DNA of 64,000 nt from Syncephalastrum monosporum B8922 (taxonomy: Eukaryota > Mucoromycota > Mucoromycetes > Mucorales > Syncephalastraceae): contig JNEN01001265.1 in assembly GCA_000697355.1 (NCBI GenBank), forward strand, positions 62,001 through 126,000. The letters are read 5' to 3'. Shown here piece after piece: positions 22,890 to 34,817 of this stretch. The notes beneath the pieces are model-generated. The model saw only the letters and a list, made by a program, of their open reading frames with translations, did no database searches and had not been told where the DNA came from. The number at the start of each line of letters is the position of its first letter. Position 1 is the first letter of the stretch. Position numbers and translations under genes: made by a program.

Positions 22890-23552
22890 CTGCTGCTGTT
22901 GCTGGTATAATTGAGGCATGAGGAAGGGTATGAGCTGTGCAGGGATATGTCCCATGTTGGGCGTGCCATAGAGCGGCATGCCTTGCTGAAACATCATTTG
23001 CTGCTGCTGCTGTTGTTGCTGTGGATATTGAAAATAGGGAAATGTTGGAGGAGGGTGTCCCATATGTTGCTGTTGTTGATGTTGCTGTGGGGTGTTGGAC
23101 TGAGATTCAAAGGGAAGCAGGGAGTGGGTCGAAAGCAGTTTCAAAAGTGGACCGTGCGAAGCGTCGAGCGGGTAGAATCCGGGGGATGAAAACTCGGCGG
23201 GCGGCGTCGCACTCGCTTGCACCGATCGCCGATCAAAGATCATTAGGTCTTTTGATCGATCTCGCCGCTCGTCAATAATAAGAGGCTTCTTGCCTTCCAC
23301 CAGCGGTCCCGTTACTGCTCAGACGTATAGTCACTGCGTCAGTGGCAAGCCCAACCTATCTAACTTCTTCTCATTGTTATTGTTATTACCGAGAACAACA
23401 GGAGGATGGCCGGTCGACGTCGTTTCTCGTTTGATGACCACAATGGGTTCAGGATTGTCCAAGGTACAGGGCACATGGAGGAGGACAGGAACGTGCGGGC
23501 CATACTCGGCCGCACTGTTGCAGTTATAGACGTGTTGATCCAGTTTTGAAAA
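22272..23552 (-). CDS. polyQ low-complexity protein with PP1-docking motif, 5' end unresolved
   Basis: Minus strand, at least two exons: an upstream exon with HVPVLLHVPCTLDNPEPIVVIKRE joined, after ...HPPVVL, by a phase-1 intron to VTGPLVEGKKPLIIDERRDR, then a 340-residue frame. It holds two polyglutamine tracts (about 9 and 20 residues, CAG/CAA mixtures at 22995-23023 and 22850-22905), a KRVRFSKKEPEEYFYPP segment fitting the PP1 docking motif, an acidic stretch (DDEDEDEEVYDDYGYEYDYEDPDD) and Arg/Tyr/His-rich C-terminus. No ATG precedes the first exon in its frame before a stop at 23553, so the start must be in another exon or frame; the given 5' limit is only the open frame. The family is not recognised; disordered regulatory protein is inference. 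Confidence 0.55.
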
Positions 23553-23824
23553 TCAGAAGCAGCGGACGTTTTGAAATAAGGGTGAGAATAGGAAAAAACA
23601 AGACGGGTCAGGAATGAGTGACGGACGAGTAAGCAAAGAAAAGCAGAGAGAGGGAGAGAAGAAAAAGCAACGAGAGAAAGAATAGCTCGGCAACACCAAA
23701 ACAGTATATGCCATAAAAGGGAACCCTTGGGTACTTGTTGTGTGTGTATTGAGTGTGTTATGTGTTCATTTATGCAGAATGTTGTTGTTACTTTTCATTT
23801 GGATCAACGAATAACAATCAGTGG

Positions 23825-26233
23825 TCACCCTCTGTTTGGAAACGGGGTCAATGACAGCCCGTTTGGCTTGGATGGCTGCCAGCTTGCCATTAAAGACCCG
23901 TTGAGCATTGCGTTGGTGTGGAGCGGCCGTAGCACGTTGTACTGCGCATAGTAAATGCCACAGACGTTGCACAGTGTCTGGTATTTTCATTTCGCTTTTA
24001 GTCATAGCACCAATGGGCATCCTTCGTTACCTTATCGCCAAGAGGTCCTCGTCTCACCGCCGGCGTTTCGTTGATACGACAGCGGCAATGGCTGCAATTC
24101 CAGCTCTGTGCCACATCTACAATAAAATAAATACGTCAGTCATCTGCGCGGTCAGCCGATATATAAAAATGACATACCGTTAGACGATGCCTGAAGCTGG
24201 ATGGTCTGCATCGCATCTCGGCCCATTTGCTGCGGTTCGTCATCCGAGAAGTCGAGTGAGCCGCCTGCTGCTTCAGCCGCAATGTTTTGTCGTGCCTTCA
24301 GAGCACTGCGTCGCTGCGAGTAACCGGACTCATGCTTATCACTGGCATCGTCGTTGGGTTGGGGTGGCACCAGCACAACACCAGTACGGTGTGTGGTCAA
24401 TGGTTCACGGTCAGGCATGACCATACCCCTTCGCCCGCGCCCTTGTCGTCGCTTCCTCCTACAGACACAGATTAGGATGACCATCACATAGTGCCTTCTT
24501 CCTTTTTCTCGGTTTTTTTTTTTTTTGCCACGTACCGTGCCTCGCGCATGCGGTCGCGTTCCAATTTTTGAACTTCTGCATCTGTGTATTCCATAACCGC
24601 AGGTGTGAATCTGTCCGCCATGTCTGCTTCACGGACGATACTCTGCAAGGAAGGGCGAAAACACTTGCGGAGCTCCAGATCGGTGACCGTATCCCCGTCA
24701 AACTCATGACCGCTGATGAGCAAGGACTTCGTATGGGTGTGCACCTGTTCACGAATGGAATGCGCAATGGCTGACCTATCAGAGAGATAAGGGAAAAGGC
24801 ATAAGTGGGTTACTGATGGATACTGTATGGATCATCACTTGCTTGAATTCACCACCTAGACCCAATTCGGTCACCAGAACGTGGGCAAAACATTCTGGTG
24901 AGTTCTGACGGCAGTTGATATCCCACTCAAACTGATCCACGAGGGCCTGGTTGCCAACCGTTATATCCAGCTAAAATGAATCGGGTTATGTACTATCTCC
25001 AATGTATGATCAGTGCATACCTTGATCACGAGTCGTAGCTCGGCTTGTGGCGATCCAGATGATACGATGTCTTGCGGCAAAGGTGTGGAAGCGCCATCCG
25101 ATTTTTGAAACACTTGCAGCATTTGCTCCGTGTCTTCGTTTTGCTCAGTCACCGTGTCATTCTGTGTCACCATGCTTGATGCATGCAAGTAATAGTCCTC
25201 CACTTGCTGACGGATGGCTTGAGTGATGAGAGGATTGAATGTGGAGGTCGGTAGGCGTAGGTCTTCGCACATAATGTCTGCAAACTGCTCAGGGGTTATC
25301 AGGATTTCTGTGTAGACATTTATGATGAGATACGAAGCAATAACGTGCATCATGACGTGCTACCGTTGAGATTCCAGGTAAAAGTATCCCGCACGACATA
25401 GCCGTCCACCTCGAGATCGATGCGGATCGGCACCAAGGTATCTTCGGTGTCCGCCTGCTTCTCCAGATCCTTGGATGAGCTAGAGGGCGAAATGTAATTA
25501 GACGGTGAACCGGGCCGATGAAGCAGCTCACGTACAAGCGAAATTCGGTAGATGTTCGCGGTCGTTTACGGTAACGGGGGTATAAGTAGCGGCTTTCGCG
25601 TAGACCCGACTGCATGAAACCGGCATGCATGGCCTGTGCTTCCTGACGGTGGCGCAGCTCTTGGTGGACCTTGGTCTTTTGGAGTTCCAAGCGCTGCTGT
25701 TCCTGGTTGTCAAAGGCGTCCATGTGAGCTTTGTCGCGTGCCTGATAAAGAGCCAATGTTTTTTTCTGAGAGTCAGTCTGCACAGGGGTAGGTTCGATAG
25801 AAGCAGGCGCGGATCTATAAGCCAGAGCGGCAGGAAGAGCCATGTTGTGCGAAGGAGGCGGTGCCTGCTGCTGCTGATGTTGCTGATGTTGCTGCTGCTG
25901 CTGCTGCTGCTGCTGTAGTTGTGTATGCGATATTGGTGGTGGTGGTGGCGGCTGGAAAGGAAGGTGGTGCGCGTAAGGCTGTGGGTGATAGAAGCGCGCG
26001 TCGTGGTCACGTGGCTGTTTCTGTTGGGAAGGCGCAAACACGGCAGGATTAGGCGACATTGGGTCGTAACTGGCTTGTTGCATTTGGGATCGCATGGACA
26101 TGGGTGGCTGAGGCGGGTAACCACGTTGCATCTGGTGCTGGTGCTGGTGCTGCTGTTGTTGCTGTTGCAACGCATAATACTGCGCCAACTGCCGTTGCAG
26201 GTGCTGTTGGTATGCAAATTGGTTCATGTGCAT
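23825..26233 (-). CDS. SNF5: SNF5/SMARCB1, chromatin remodelling subunit with GATA-type finger
   Basis: Core subunit of SWI/SNF-type nucleosome remodelers. Minus strand, about eight exons. N-terminus MHMNQFAYQQHLQRQLAQYY with polyQ tracts (CAG repeats at 25862-25916), then an RKRPR-type conserved stretch, and the SNF5 repeats: LVPIRIDLEVDGYVVRDTF with TWNLNE, ITPEQFADIMCEDL, ELRLVIKLDITVGNQALVDQ, FEWDIN ... SPECFAHVLV, and DLELRKCFRPSLQSIVREAD. The C-terminus carries an extra zinc finger, CSHCRCRINETPAVRRGP ... LCNVCG, i.e. C-x2-C-x20-C-x2-C, resembling GATA fingers and split by a 53-nt intron. SNF5 proteins of other filamentous fungi are also known to have such a finger; yeast Snf5 lacks it. 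Start taken at the first ATG of the N-terminal exon. Confidence 0.9.
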
Positions 26234-27407
26234 CCTAAACAGACAACATATACACACCGTCAGTCGTTTTTAATTGTTGTCTACTTGATGTAGTACTTGT
26301 ACACGCGTGATGATCCAAGGTACACTCGATCCAAGGGCGATCTCAGTCGAAAAGAGAGCGGGGTTTCAGATCCACGTTGGTGAGAAGAACCTGCGCTTTA
26401 TCCCGCTGTTGGCAGCTCGTGGACAGCCCGTCGATAGCTGGCTAAGAAAAAATAAATACACACCGTACCCCCTTTTCTTACTCTCTTTTCTGCGGTTTAT
26501 GTCTCGCTAACAGTCACCAGATGAAAACAAGCAGCAGCCTCCTTACGCGAGAGACTACGTTTTCGGCTTCGCGGTCGACTAAAAATAGAATCGGTAAAGT
26601 CCCGAGAAGTAGCTTGTTTTATTTTTTATTGGGAACTGTCGAGGTGCAAAAGTAATAGTTTGCTCTGGCCGTTTGTAGGCAGAGTCTCCGTCCGCTGAGA
26701 GCAAATCAGGCAACGAAGTATCCCAGGCATATACAAAGGTATAGATGGGTTACTGTCACAAGCAGTTCTCGCTGACGTGAAATCCTGCTCGATCTGATGG
26801 CAATAAAGCCCACTAACGACAGCCAGCAGCGGTTACAGGGCAATTGCTCGGCATATTCGAACATAAAATCTCCCCATATCAGGCATTTTGATTGCGGAAA
26901 CCTAGCTCTCCCCGTTATCGCGTTTCAATTTAGAAATACGAGCTTCGAACGGCTGCTTGAAACTGTGAATCAACACGATCCTTATTGCCGTGTGTAAGGC
27001 CGCCAACACGAGCGCACCCTATAGACGCCTATGCATGAGTTTGCTGATCACTCATGTTGGAGTATGTTGCCTGAACAACGACCACCACATTGTTTACTGC
27101 TCTATGTGGGGGACGGCCAGAAAGCTGTATATGCCAGGTCCGAGTGCAGGAATTGGTGCTCGTACAGTGCATTGGAGCCAGACCAGAGTGTTTTGATTTC
27201 GTAAAGGTTATATAAATTACGTGAGACACTGTTTTGTGCATTATGTCAAATGCATGAAATAAAGCTTCTAGGTGCATGCTACTGTGTATGTGAATGAGAT
27301 TTGAAGATTGAAAGTGCGTATATAAGGGTGTATATGTGTGCTTGGGCTGTGGTACAAGGTTTCGTTTTGACAGAAGACAACCAAAAACAGAAGTGTGCTC
27401 CTGCGAC
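26234..27407. other. intergenic: SNF5 promoter and glycosyltransferase 3' flank
   Basis: 1.2 kb without a gene. The side near 26234 should contain the SNF5 5' leader and promoter (no further in-frame exon was found). Short frames at 26307-26510 and 26797-26997 show nothing recognisable. Confidence 0.4.
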
Positions 27408-29449
27408 TTAATCTTCCGACCAAAGCGCATTGGCATCTGGGTTATTGTCATCTTGCTGCTGCATTGCGGCGGTAGAATCCGCGTTTGGCGAACCTTTTTC
27501 TTTCCACTGCGGTATGTCTTGCGGCGTCTCCTTTTTGGGCTGCTCAGCAGCGTTCGCAAAGGGACCGTGCTCCAAACGGACATCTCGCAGTTCTTGCAAC
27601 GAGAGTGCGCGCTCCCAGATTCGTATGTCCTGATACCATGCTTCTAAGCTCGGACGCGTATCCCACGGGTCCTGATAGTTGCTGTGTTCCGGTTCAGATG
27701 AGCCAAACCACACGCCACGCACCCTTGAATCGAAATGATGAGGCAGGCGCCATCGATTGCTACTTGCAAGCACGTAGCCGTCCATGTAAAGCACGACGGG
27801 CGGGAGGTGGGTTGCTGAGCCACTGTTCACCACAAGGCTAAAGTGATGATGCTTCTTGCTCTGGTTAATCGGGGTCGGGATGGCGTGCACTTCCAGATCG
27901 GGCTGAACACTCCAATTCCAATCATCTTCTAAGAACACAGTCGAGAGACCGAGCGAGATGGGCGCATGCTTCTTGTTGGTATATGTCTTGACGCGTTCGG
28001 TTCGCACATAGAGCTTCGCGCGCTCAGTCTGAATCACGACGGCGGTGCCATTTTCCTTCTCTGTCTCGGTCTTCATCCACCAGCTCACAGTCAGTGCGTC
28101 CAGGCGGGTCTCTGTGGGAAGCGAGACAAAGAGATAATTGGCTTCGCCGGCCAGGTGTAAGCCGTCCAAAGTGAAGTCACCGCTCTGGATCAATCCGGAG
28201 ACTTGGTTTCCCGAGATATCGTTGGCGCGCATGCGGTTCATCCGGACTTCCGTCGTCTGATCCAAGGGCCAATGGCCAACTGAGAAAGGTGTTCAGTGCT
28301 CTATATTGTTCGAGGCCCGGTTCTACTTACTGAGTTTATCGTCTCGCATGGTATGGGCCAAGATGTCGCACGAGCCTTGTCGCGAATCAGGTTTTCCGTC
28401 GAGCAAAAATGGGCGGAGTTGACAGTAAAGGCTGTTATCGACTTCCATGATCTCTTGCTCGGTGACGCCCCGCATCAAATGCTTCTTGGCTGGTGATTCC
28501 CAGATATGGGTGCCAAGATTGCTGGCGAAATCGTAAGTTTTTTCAAGATAGAGTGTGCGCAAGCCGTTCGAATCCCAAAGTGGCCAAAAATACGCGGTAT
28601 GATTCAAAATGGTCACCTCCTTGTCAAATTGAAGAGCTAGCTTGCCAGGCAGGATCACGGAGTGGTAGTTCCACGCGCTATAATCGAATGTAGCATAGGT
28701 AGCGTACCAACGCTGCAAGAAGGGTGCATTAGGGCGTGCCATGATCATGGCGTTGCACAGGCCGACGGAGCCACCTAGTGAGGTGCGAGGTTCAGGTGTA
28801 AGCTTCGTCTTTGCAAATGCTAGATCTACTTACCTACACCCTCCTGAGCCATAACGAACGTGTTTTCAAGGAGGTGATCGATCGGTTTGAGCGAAATCAA
28901 GTCGAGGTCCAGGTAAATACCACCGAATTCCAGCAATGCCTCGAGGCGCACGACATCGGCTGCATGAGCGAAATGAGCGACGGGGCGACCAAAGATGTTG
29001 GTCACCAAGGGAACGTGTCGCAAGGTGAGCATTGGACGTGCGCGTTCAAACATGTCACCGACCGGCACGTAATGATAATGAAATAATATCTTATCGGGTT
29101 TGAGCACGTCGTGAGCTGACTTGATGGCGAGGTAGTGGATGAGGTCGAGGGTGGGTTCAGGTCCGCGGAGACCGTAGATAAAGTGGACGATCTTGGGTAT
29201 CCGCGTACTTGGCATTTCGCTCAACGACACCGCGCGAGCCACTGAAAGTTCTGGGAATGCTTCTGGTCGATTCGCATTTCCAGAAGTCGTGGATGGCATA
29301 AGATAATGTTGAGAGAAAAAAAAGGTGGCGATGAGGAGGATGACTAGACGAAGCACCCATCGACGGCTGAGGCCGCAACAATAAGCAGGCTGGGCTTTTC
29401 GCTTAAGTGGGCGAGAATTAGGGCGACGTATGTTAGAGGTGGGCAGCAT
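27408..29449 (-). CDS. GT32-like glycosyltransferase fused to LamG-like domain
   Basis: Type II membrane enzyme of the secretory pathway. Three exons on the minus strand, roughly 640 residues. Short basic cytosolic tail, a signal anchor WVLRLVILLIATFFF, then IPKIVHFIYG and the sugar-nucleotide binding part with DVVRLEALLEFGGIYLDLDL, which contains the GG-x-Y-x-D-x-D motif of the DXD glycosyltransferases (GT32/OCH1-like). The second exon continues the catalytic domain (GLCNAMIMARPNAPFLQRW). The third exon (about 280 residues) is different: a beta-rich domain with DGLHLAGEANYLFVSL, LTVSWWMKTETEKENGTAV, HHFSLVVNSGS, VVLYMDGYVLASSN and YQDIRIWERALSLQEL, the pattern of LamG/concanavalin-like lectin domains. 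The protein ends in a Gln-rich acidic tail. A catalytic-plus-lectin plan suggests glycan recognition or processive modification; the substrate is unknown. Confidence 0.8.
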
Positions 29450-29727
29450 GTCAGAACAAGGGAAGCGAGATTCAGGTCATTGCTCTCACGAGAGCCAGAA
29501 GAGAGAGTGAAAAGAAAGTAACTGTTAATAAGTCAAGGAGGACGGCAAATCAAATACAGCTGGTCCCCAATTCTGGGATTCCACGCTACAGTATACACAT
29601 CAAGCACGCATAGCAAAATGCCGCAATTCTTTCTCATTTCATATGAGCCATAGTGTATATTTGTTTTATATTTTCAATAATCAATACAGACATGCCAACA
29701 GTAGCAGAGGGATGGTTGCGTGACGCT

Positions 29728-31855
29728 CTACATCTTTGCTCCCATGAAAGAGCCAATCTTCGTTGCTTGACGGATACCAAGCTCCAGCATAATTTCTTCA
29801 CTACCACCTGGTATAGCGTAGGCGCGTACTTCACGGTAGAGGCGCTCGACCTTTTCGCCTTGACCACCTACAATAAATGATAAGTCGGCCAATCTGCATA
29901 TCATCTATGTTTCTGCTTACCTCGAGTGTAGGCTAGACCGCCAAAGATCTGCGCTGCCTCACGAGCACAGTACTCAAATGTTTGCGTAGACTGTGCTTTG
30001 CACACTATGATATGATTAGAATTGAGAAGCTAATTTCAGACAAACACAAAGGTTTCACTTACGGGCAATGTTGCCACCTAGACGAAGAGGCTGGAGGTCC
30101 AATGGCATGTGCAAGGTCTGATAGGCAAGGATTTCCATCCAAGCGTGGGTGGCCTCCACTTGCCGGATCATGTGTGCAATCTTGTTGCGGATAACGGGAT
30201 GATCGATGAGACGCTTGCCAAAGGTCTTGCGCTTGTGAGCATACTACAACGGTCGAATGCGGAAAGTTAGTCTGACGCTGTTGTCAATATCTCGCGCTTT
30301 TACCTTAAGTGACTCCTCAATACAGACACGAGCGAATCGGTTCGCCTGAATGACAATACCCATACGCTCAGCGTTGAAATTGGCGACAATGTAACGGAAG
30401 CCCTGGTTCTCCTCGCCAATGAGGTTCTCTTTCGGCACCTTGACGTCCTCAAAAGTAATGTAGGCGGTACCCGAGGGCCATACGCCAGAGCAGTTCATCT
30501 GGCGGGTCGTCACACCGGGCATGGTGCGCTCCACAAGCAAGAAGGAGATACCCTCGAAGCCGGGACCGCCAGTACGGCAAGCCACAGTGAAATAATCTGC
30601 GAAGACACTACATACCATGATACGTGAATCAGATGAATATATCGAGTGGGATAAGACTTACCCGTTGGTGATCCATTTCTTCTCGCCGTTCAAAATATAG
30701 TGGTCACCAGCGTCCTTGGCTTCGGTCAGCAGATTGGCAACATCTGATCCACCACTGGGCTCGGTGATAGCCAGACAAATGAACTTTTCACCGGCCAAGC
30801 AGTCGCGGATCACTTTCTTCTTTAGATAATCCGAGCCAAACAGGGCGATCGGGGGCAGACCGATGCCGAGACCACCGACAAGGGCCCATGTAACACCACC
30901 CGAGCCACAGCGCGAAAGCTCGTCTACGACAATAATGTTGTGGAAAGCATCCCAGTCCTCGGGCTTGATACCAGCCGGGTATCCATAGGGCAGCAGTTCA
31001 GCAGGAGCGTGATGGCATGCCGAGGCGAGGATGCCAATCTTGGCAGCTTTCTGGAAGAGCTCCTTGGGGATGGACTTGGCCTCGTCCCACTCGTGGGTAT
31101 AGGGCATGATCTCTTTCTCGACGAACTCGCGAACGAACTTGCGCACTGCACGGTGCGAGTCGTTGTAGAACGGACTAGAAATAAAAAGGTGAGCGGACCT
31201 CTATTTTGGGCTTTTCTTTAAAATTCATGCATACCTGTGCCAGTCTTGGTACCTATGCACGAACAGAGCCAAAAGCTCATTTAGAGAAGGAAAACACGCG
31301 TCTTTATGAGTAACTTACCACATGGGATCACCGAACGGCACCATGTCACCGAAAGTATCGCCCATCTGTAAGGGCGAGCGCTCTTCTTCTTCTTCAGCAG
31401 CAGCAGCGGGTGCCTCTCCTGTGCCAACTTCACCGATCAAGAACTTCGATCCCAGTTTTTGCAGAACAGACATGTTATGGAACGAGTCGAACTGCTTCGT
31501 CGCGTCTGTACCGGACGCCTTCAGGAGGACCTTCTTTCCACCTATTTAGGTGTCATATTATGAGTCCTGTGCTGGCTGGAATACAACCACTATATTACCA
31601 GGATGGTCGTTCAGGAAAGGAGTTACATCATAGACTTTATCATGAATGATAATCCAGCTACAAGAAGAAAGAAAACGAGAAAAGAAAGAGAGGAGGTAAG
31701 TAACAGCTTGCTTTACTAAATAAACTGATCACGCGACATCTTTTTTTGTTACTTCTTTTCTAAACAAACAATGATGCCACGATCTTTGCCTATTATTACC
31801 AGTCATTGTCAGACTTGTGCTTGGCAACTTCCTCCACGGTGAATTTCTTGGACAT
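29728..31855 (-). CDS. cytochrome b5-acyl-CoA dehydrogenase fusion
   Basis: Minus strand, about eight exons. The first exons give MSKKFTVEEVAKHKSDNDW plus [21 protein letters not shown] (heme-binding HPGG split by an intron), then FDSFHNMSVLQKL: a complete cytochrome b5 domain. After an EEEE-rich linker comes an acyl-CoA dehydrogenase: YGYPAGIKPEDW, LAITEPSGGSDVANL (FAD-binding), GDHYILNGEKKWITNG, GPGFEGISFLLVER, FNAERMGIVIQANR and a C-terminal helical domain ending EEIMLELGIRQATKIGSFMG. The residue that is the catalytic Glu in medium-chain enzymes is Gly here (IPGGSEEI), as in long-chain and isovaleryl types, whose Glu lies elsewhere; ERM in FNAERMG is the likely base. Such fusions occur in fungi and may channel electrons via b5; substrate and compartment are not evident from the sequence. 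Confidence 0.85.
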
Positions 31856-33327
31856 GTTAAAGAGGAAAGAGTGGGGATAAACAGTAAAGAAATAAGGGGG
31901 TAAAGAAGAGGAACGAGAAAAATAAGAAAAGAGAAGAATGTAATATAATAGTATGGAATAAATACAGAAAACGTGTGGGGAGATCTGCCAGCTTTGCAAG
32001 TCTCTTGAGGCATTCACATGCTTAGATTTGGTCCTGCATGTCGGTTACCCCTCCCACTCCACATTGTAGAAAGGTCTCCTGACCTTATTTCGCGCCACCT
32101 ACGCTCTGGGTTAATTGCATATGAATTACTCACCCGCGTTTTTGGTGTGCTTCCCCGAGTTGTTGTAATAAACCCAGTTCACACACTCTGGTATAAGCTC
32201 ACACACAAACTCTTGTTTACTCTCACCATATGACTTTTTTTTTTCTCTTATTGCTTTTTCATTTTCTTTTCATGTTGTGATTCCACTTAGATTTGTGTCG
32301 ATTTTCCTATACTCCTTCTTTATTTTTTCAAGTACGTATCGTCGGTCAATAATCTCGGTTAAAATCGAGGGTGGGAAACGCTTTGACGCACTAGTATACG
32401 TTACAGCTCGGCTGGACCGGATTCAGCCCCAGAAACAGTGGTGGGTGGTACGACCTGCACCGTGCCACAAGGAACGGTTCATCGACACTGTGTGTTCTTA
32501 TAGGACTGCTGTAGCATCATTACTTAATGGGTGTATTGACACAAGTGTCAGCAGTATTCTGACCGAATTGCAATAGGGTGCTTCCCACTAGATATAAAAG
32601 ATTTGTTTACCTTGCTTCCTTGACGCGTAGGATGCACTTGTGTCACCACATTCTTTTTGCCAGCAACCATGACGCAAGGATGTTTTATGAGAAAACCATA
32701 CGTTCTACCAAAGGTTTTTTCTCAATCCTGCATACAATTATAGTATCTCTGCTGTAAAACGACGCAAGGCAAAAACAAAAATAAGATCACAGTGGCATAT
32801 GCCCTTATGGTCCTACCAATACAACCAAGACACGGTATTAATATTACTATGACGGCTTTGCATAAAAGCACACGTCCATTTTAATAAAGACGAAAGGGGG
32901 ACCGCGACACAGGACTGCTTACTAGTTAAGAGAACCAGACTGCACGAACCTCTTCACAACCACGCTCCCGTATAAGACCAGCAATGTGCAGTGGAGATAT
33001 TCCTGATGCAACTTCCCACATGTGGATATAAAGTCATTCGCTCTATGTGTTCCCCCTTGTTCTAACCATACACAGACAAGCGCTATATATTGAATATTGA
33101 TATATATGAGGCAGATTCTTTTTGCGCGGAAGAGTGACATTATGCGATGAATGATTTTTTTTTTAAAAAAAAAAGGTTGCTTTTGTTCGTGTACCATGAC
33201 GACGGGAGGGTCTTTGTAGGTGGATTGGCGCATGTATATGGAATACATTCTGCATTTCGAGCGCTCATCGGCAGTGATGAGGAAATGGTGATAATGGAGG
33301 TCGTGATAATTAGTGGCGTGTTTCTTC
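31856..33327. other. intergenic, no gene seen
   Basis: 1.5 kb between two minus-strand genes. The first part should hold the acyl-CoA dehydrogenase promoter; the rest is AT-rich. It includes a perfect T10A10 tract at 33155-33174. Short frames such as 32277-32576 start at non-ATG codons and match nothing known to me. Confidence 0.4.
33155..33174. repeat. perfect T10A10 palindrome
   Basis: Ten T followed directly by ten A, a 20-bp perfect palindrome of simple sequence. A near twin (T11A10) lies at 45145-45165. Such tracts exclude nucleosomes; both lie outside coding regions. Confidence 0.8.
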
Positions 33328-34049
33328 TTAACCCTGGAACTTCTTGATAGTCAGCATTTCAGAAAGAAGCTCCTGAACTCTGTCATCGCTGATTTTGTTC
33401 GCAAGGCTATAGATAAAAGTTATAGTCATTTCATACCGAAATACACGTTCTGCCTTTTATCCATTCTTTTTTCTTCCTCTTTTTTCTCTTTTTACCTCGG
33501 GACCAAAGCCTTGGCTTCCTCAGCGTCCTCACAAACCAGATTGGCGAGCTGGGCAGCTTCGAATTGTGACATATCCTTCTTGCCCAAAAGCCTGTTGCAA
33601 CCCACACGTTATTCCACCGCAAGAGACCGTAGCGTATCTCTCTGTCTTACTGTCGCACTTCACGGACCGAGTCCCGATTAGTGAAGCGGGTGAAAGTCCG
33701 TACATAATCGAGGGCTTTGGAGGTGATGCTAGAATCAGTCGTCAGCAATAAGGACAGAGATGGCGAAGAAGTGCAAGAAGTAGAGATTACTTTGTCGTAG
33801 GACGCTTCTCAGTGCCTTCCAACTTGGAATCTTCCTGAGCCTCGAGCAAGATCCGTACTTCGGATATGAAAAGACATTGCGTGTTTTGGAATTCTGAAGC
33901 AAAATAAAAAGATAAACAGCGATCCCAAGAGATGAATAAAGTGATTATAGCCAGCCTAAAATAATAATACCTTCACCAAGGCTTAGGGTGGTGGCATCTT
34001 CATGATCCTGTGCACCCCGTCGAAGATGTCGGGTTTTGTTGGGAGACAT
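33328..34049 (-). CDS. RPB4: RNA polymerase II subunit RPB4
   Basis: Subunit of the RPB4/RPB7 stalk of RNA polymerase II. Five exons on the minus strand give about 143 residues, the family's length. Exon order: MSPNKTRHLRRGAQDHEDAT, then EFQNTQCLFISEVRILLEAQ, ITSKALDYVRTFTRFTNRDS, LLGKKDMSQFEAAQLANL, and SLANKISDDRVQELLSEML ending KKFQG. The signatures C-L-x-x-S-E-V-x-x-LLE, DYVRTFTRF, QLANLVCEDAEEAKALVPSL and ISDD match RPB4. Each exon is short and no single open frame shows the protein, so it would be missed by simple ORF finding. Introns carry normal GT..AG ends. Confidence 0.9.
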
Positions 34050-34817
34050 GAAGGTCCAACACGCAAAGACAGCTGTATCTACCACGAAACCTCTCGATCA
34101 GTCCATTTTCACAGCTGAGCTTGAATTGCCTTTTTCCCTTGGTTTCTCTTGTCGCAATGAAATCAGCCAATCAAAAGCAAGTAATGGAATGCAGCAAGTT
34201 GCCATGAGACAGTAAACCCTGCACAAGCAACTTCATGGTGTGCATGGATGGCATTATTGTTTTGTGTGTTCGATGATATTGTTTAAAGTCTATAGCGTAC
34301 GAATTGTTTGCCTGGGCGAGGATATAGTGTCGTCTACAGCACCATATGTCTAGAGTTGGGTTACCTTCTTCGATGTCTTGAAAAGGCCGAGAGGATAATT
34401 GTATGCAGCATGTGGTTCCATTTTGAGATGTAAATCCTTAGAGGCGCTATGGAGAAGATATGCTAAGGGCGACATTGCATTACATCATATATAAATTGCG
34501 CACATATGCATGCGAGTGAGTGTATGCAGATACCTCCCATTATGCGATGCTTCGTATGTTCCCTTGATTAAAGTACGAGATAGAGATGCGGTAAGATTAT
34601 TTTGCTTTAAAGGATGTACATGACATGTTTATACAAAGCGAGGATCTATTAGTATTTAAACAAGCAGGGCAAAGAGAAAGACGAGAGAGCAAAGAAAGGA
34701 AAGAGAGGGAGAAGAGCACATGGCATGATGTAGTAAACAAGAGTGTGATAGCAGCAATAGCATGTCTTTTAGCAAGAAAAGGGAGCCCAGGAAGAGGTGG
34801 CACGGTGACAAGATCAT
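34050..34817. other. intergenic: RPB4 promoter and MIM1 3' flank
   Basis: About 770 bp with no gene seen. The segment after 34049 should carry the RPB4 promoter on the minus strand. Confidence 0.4.
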
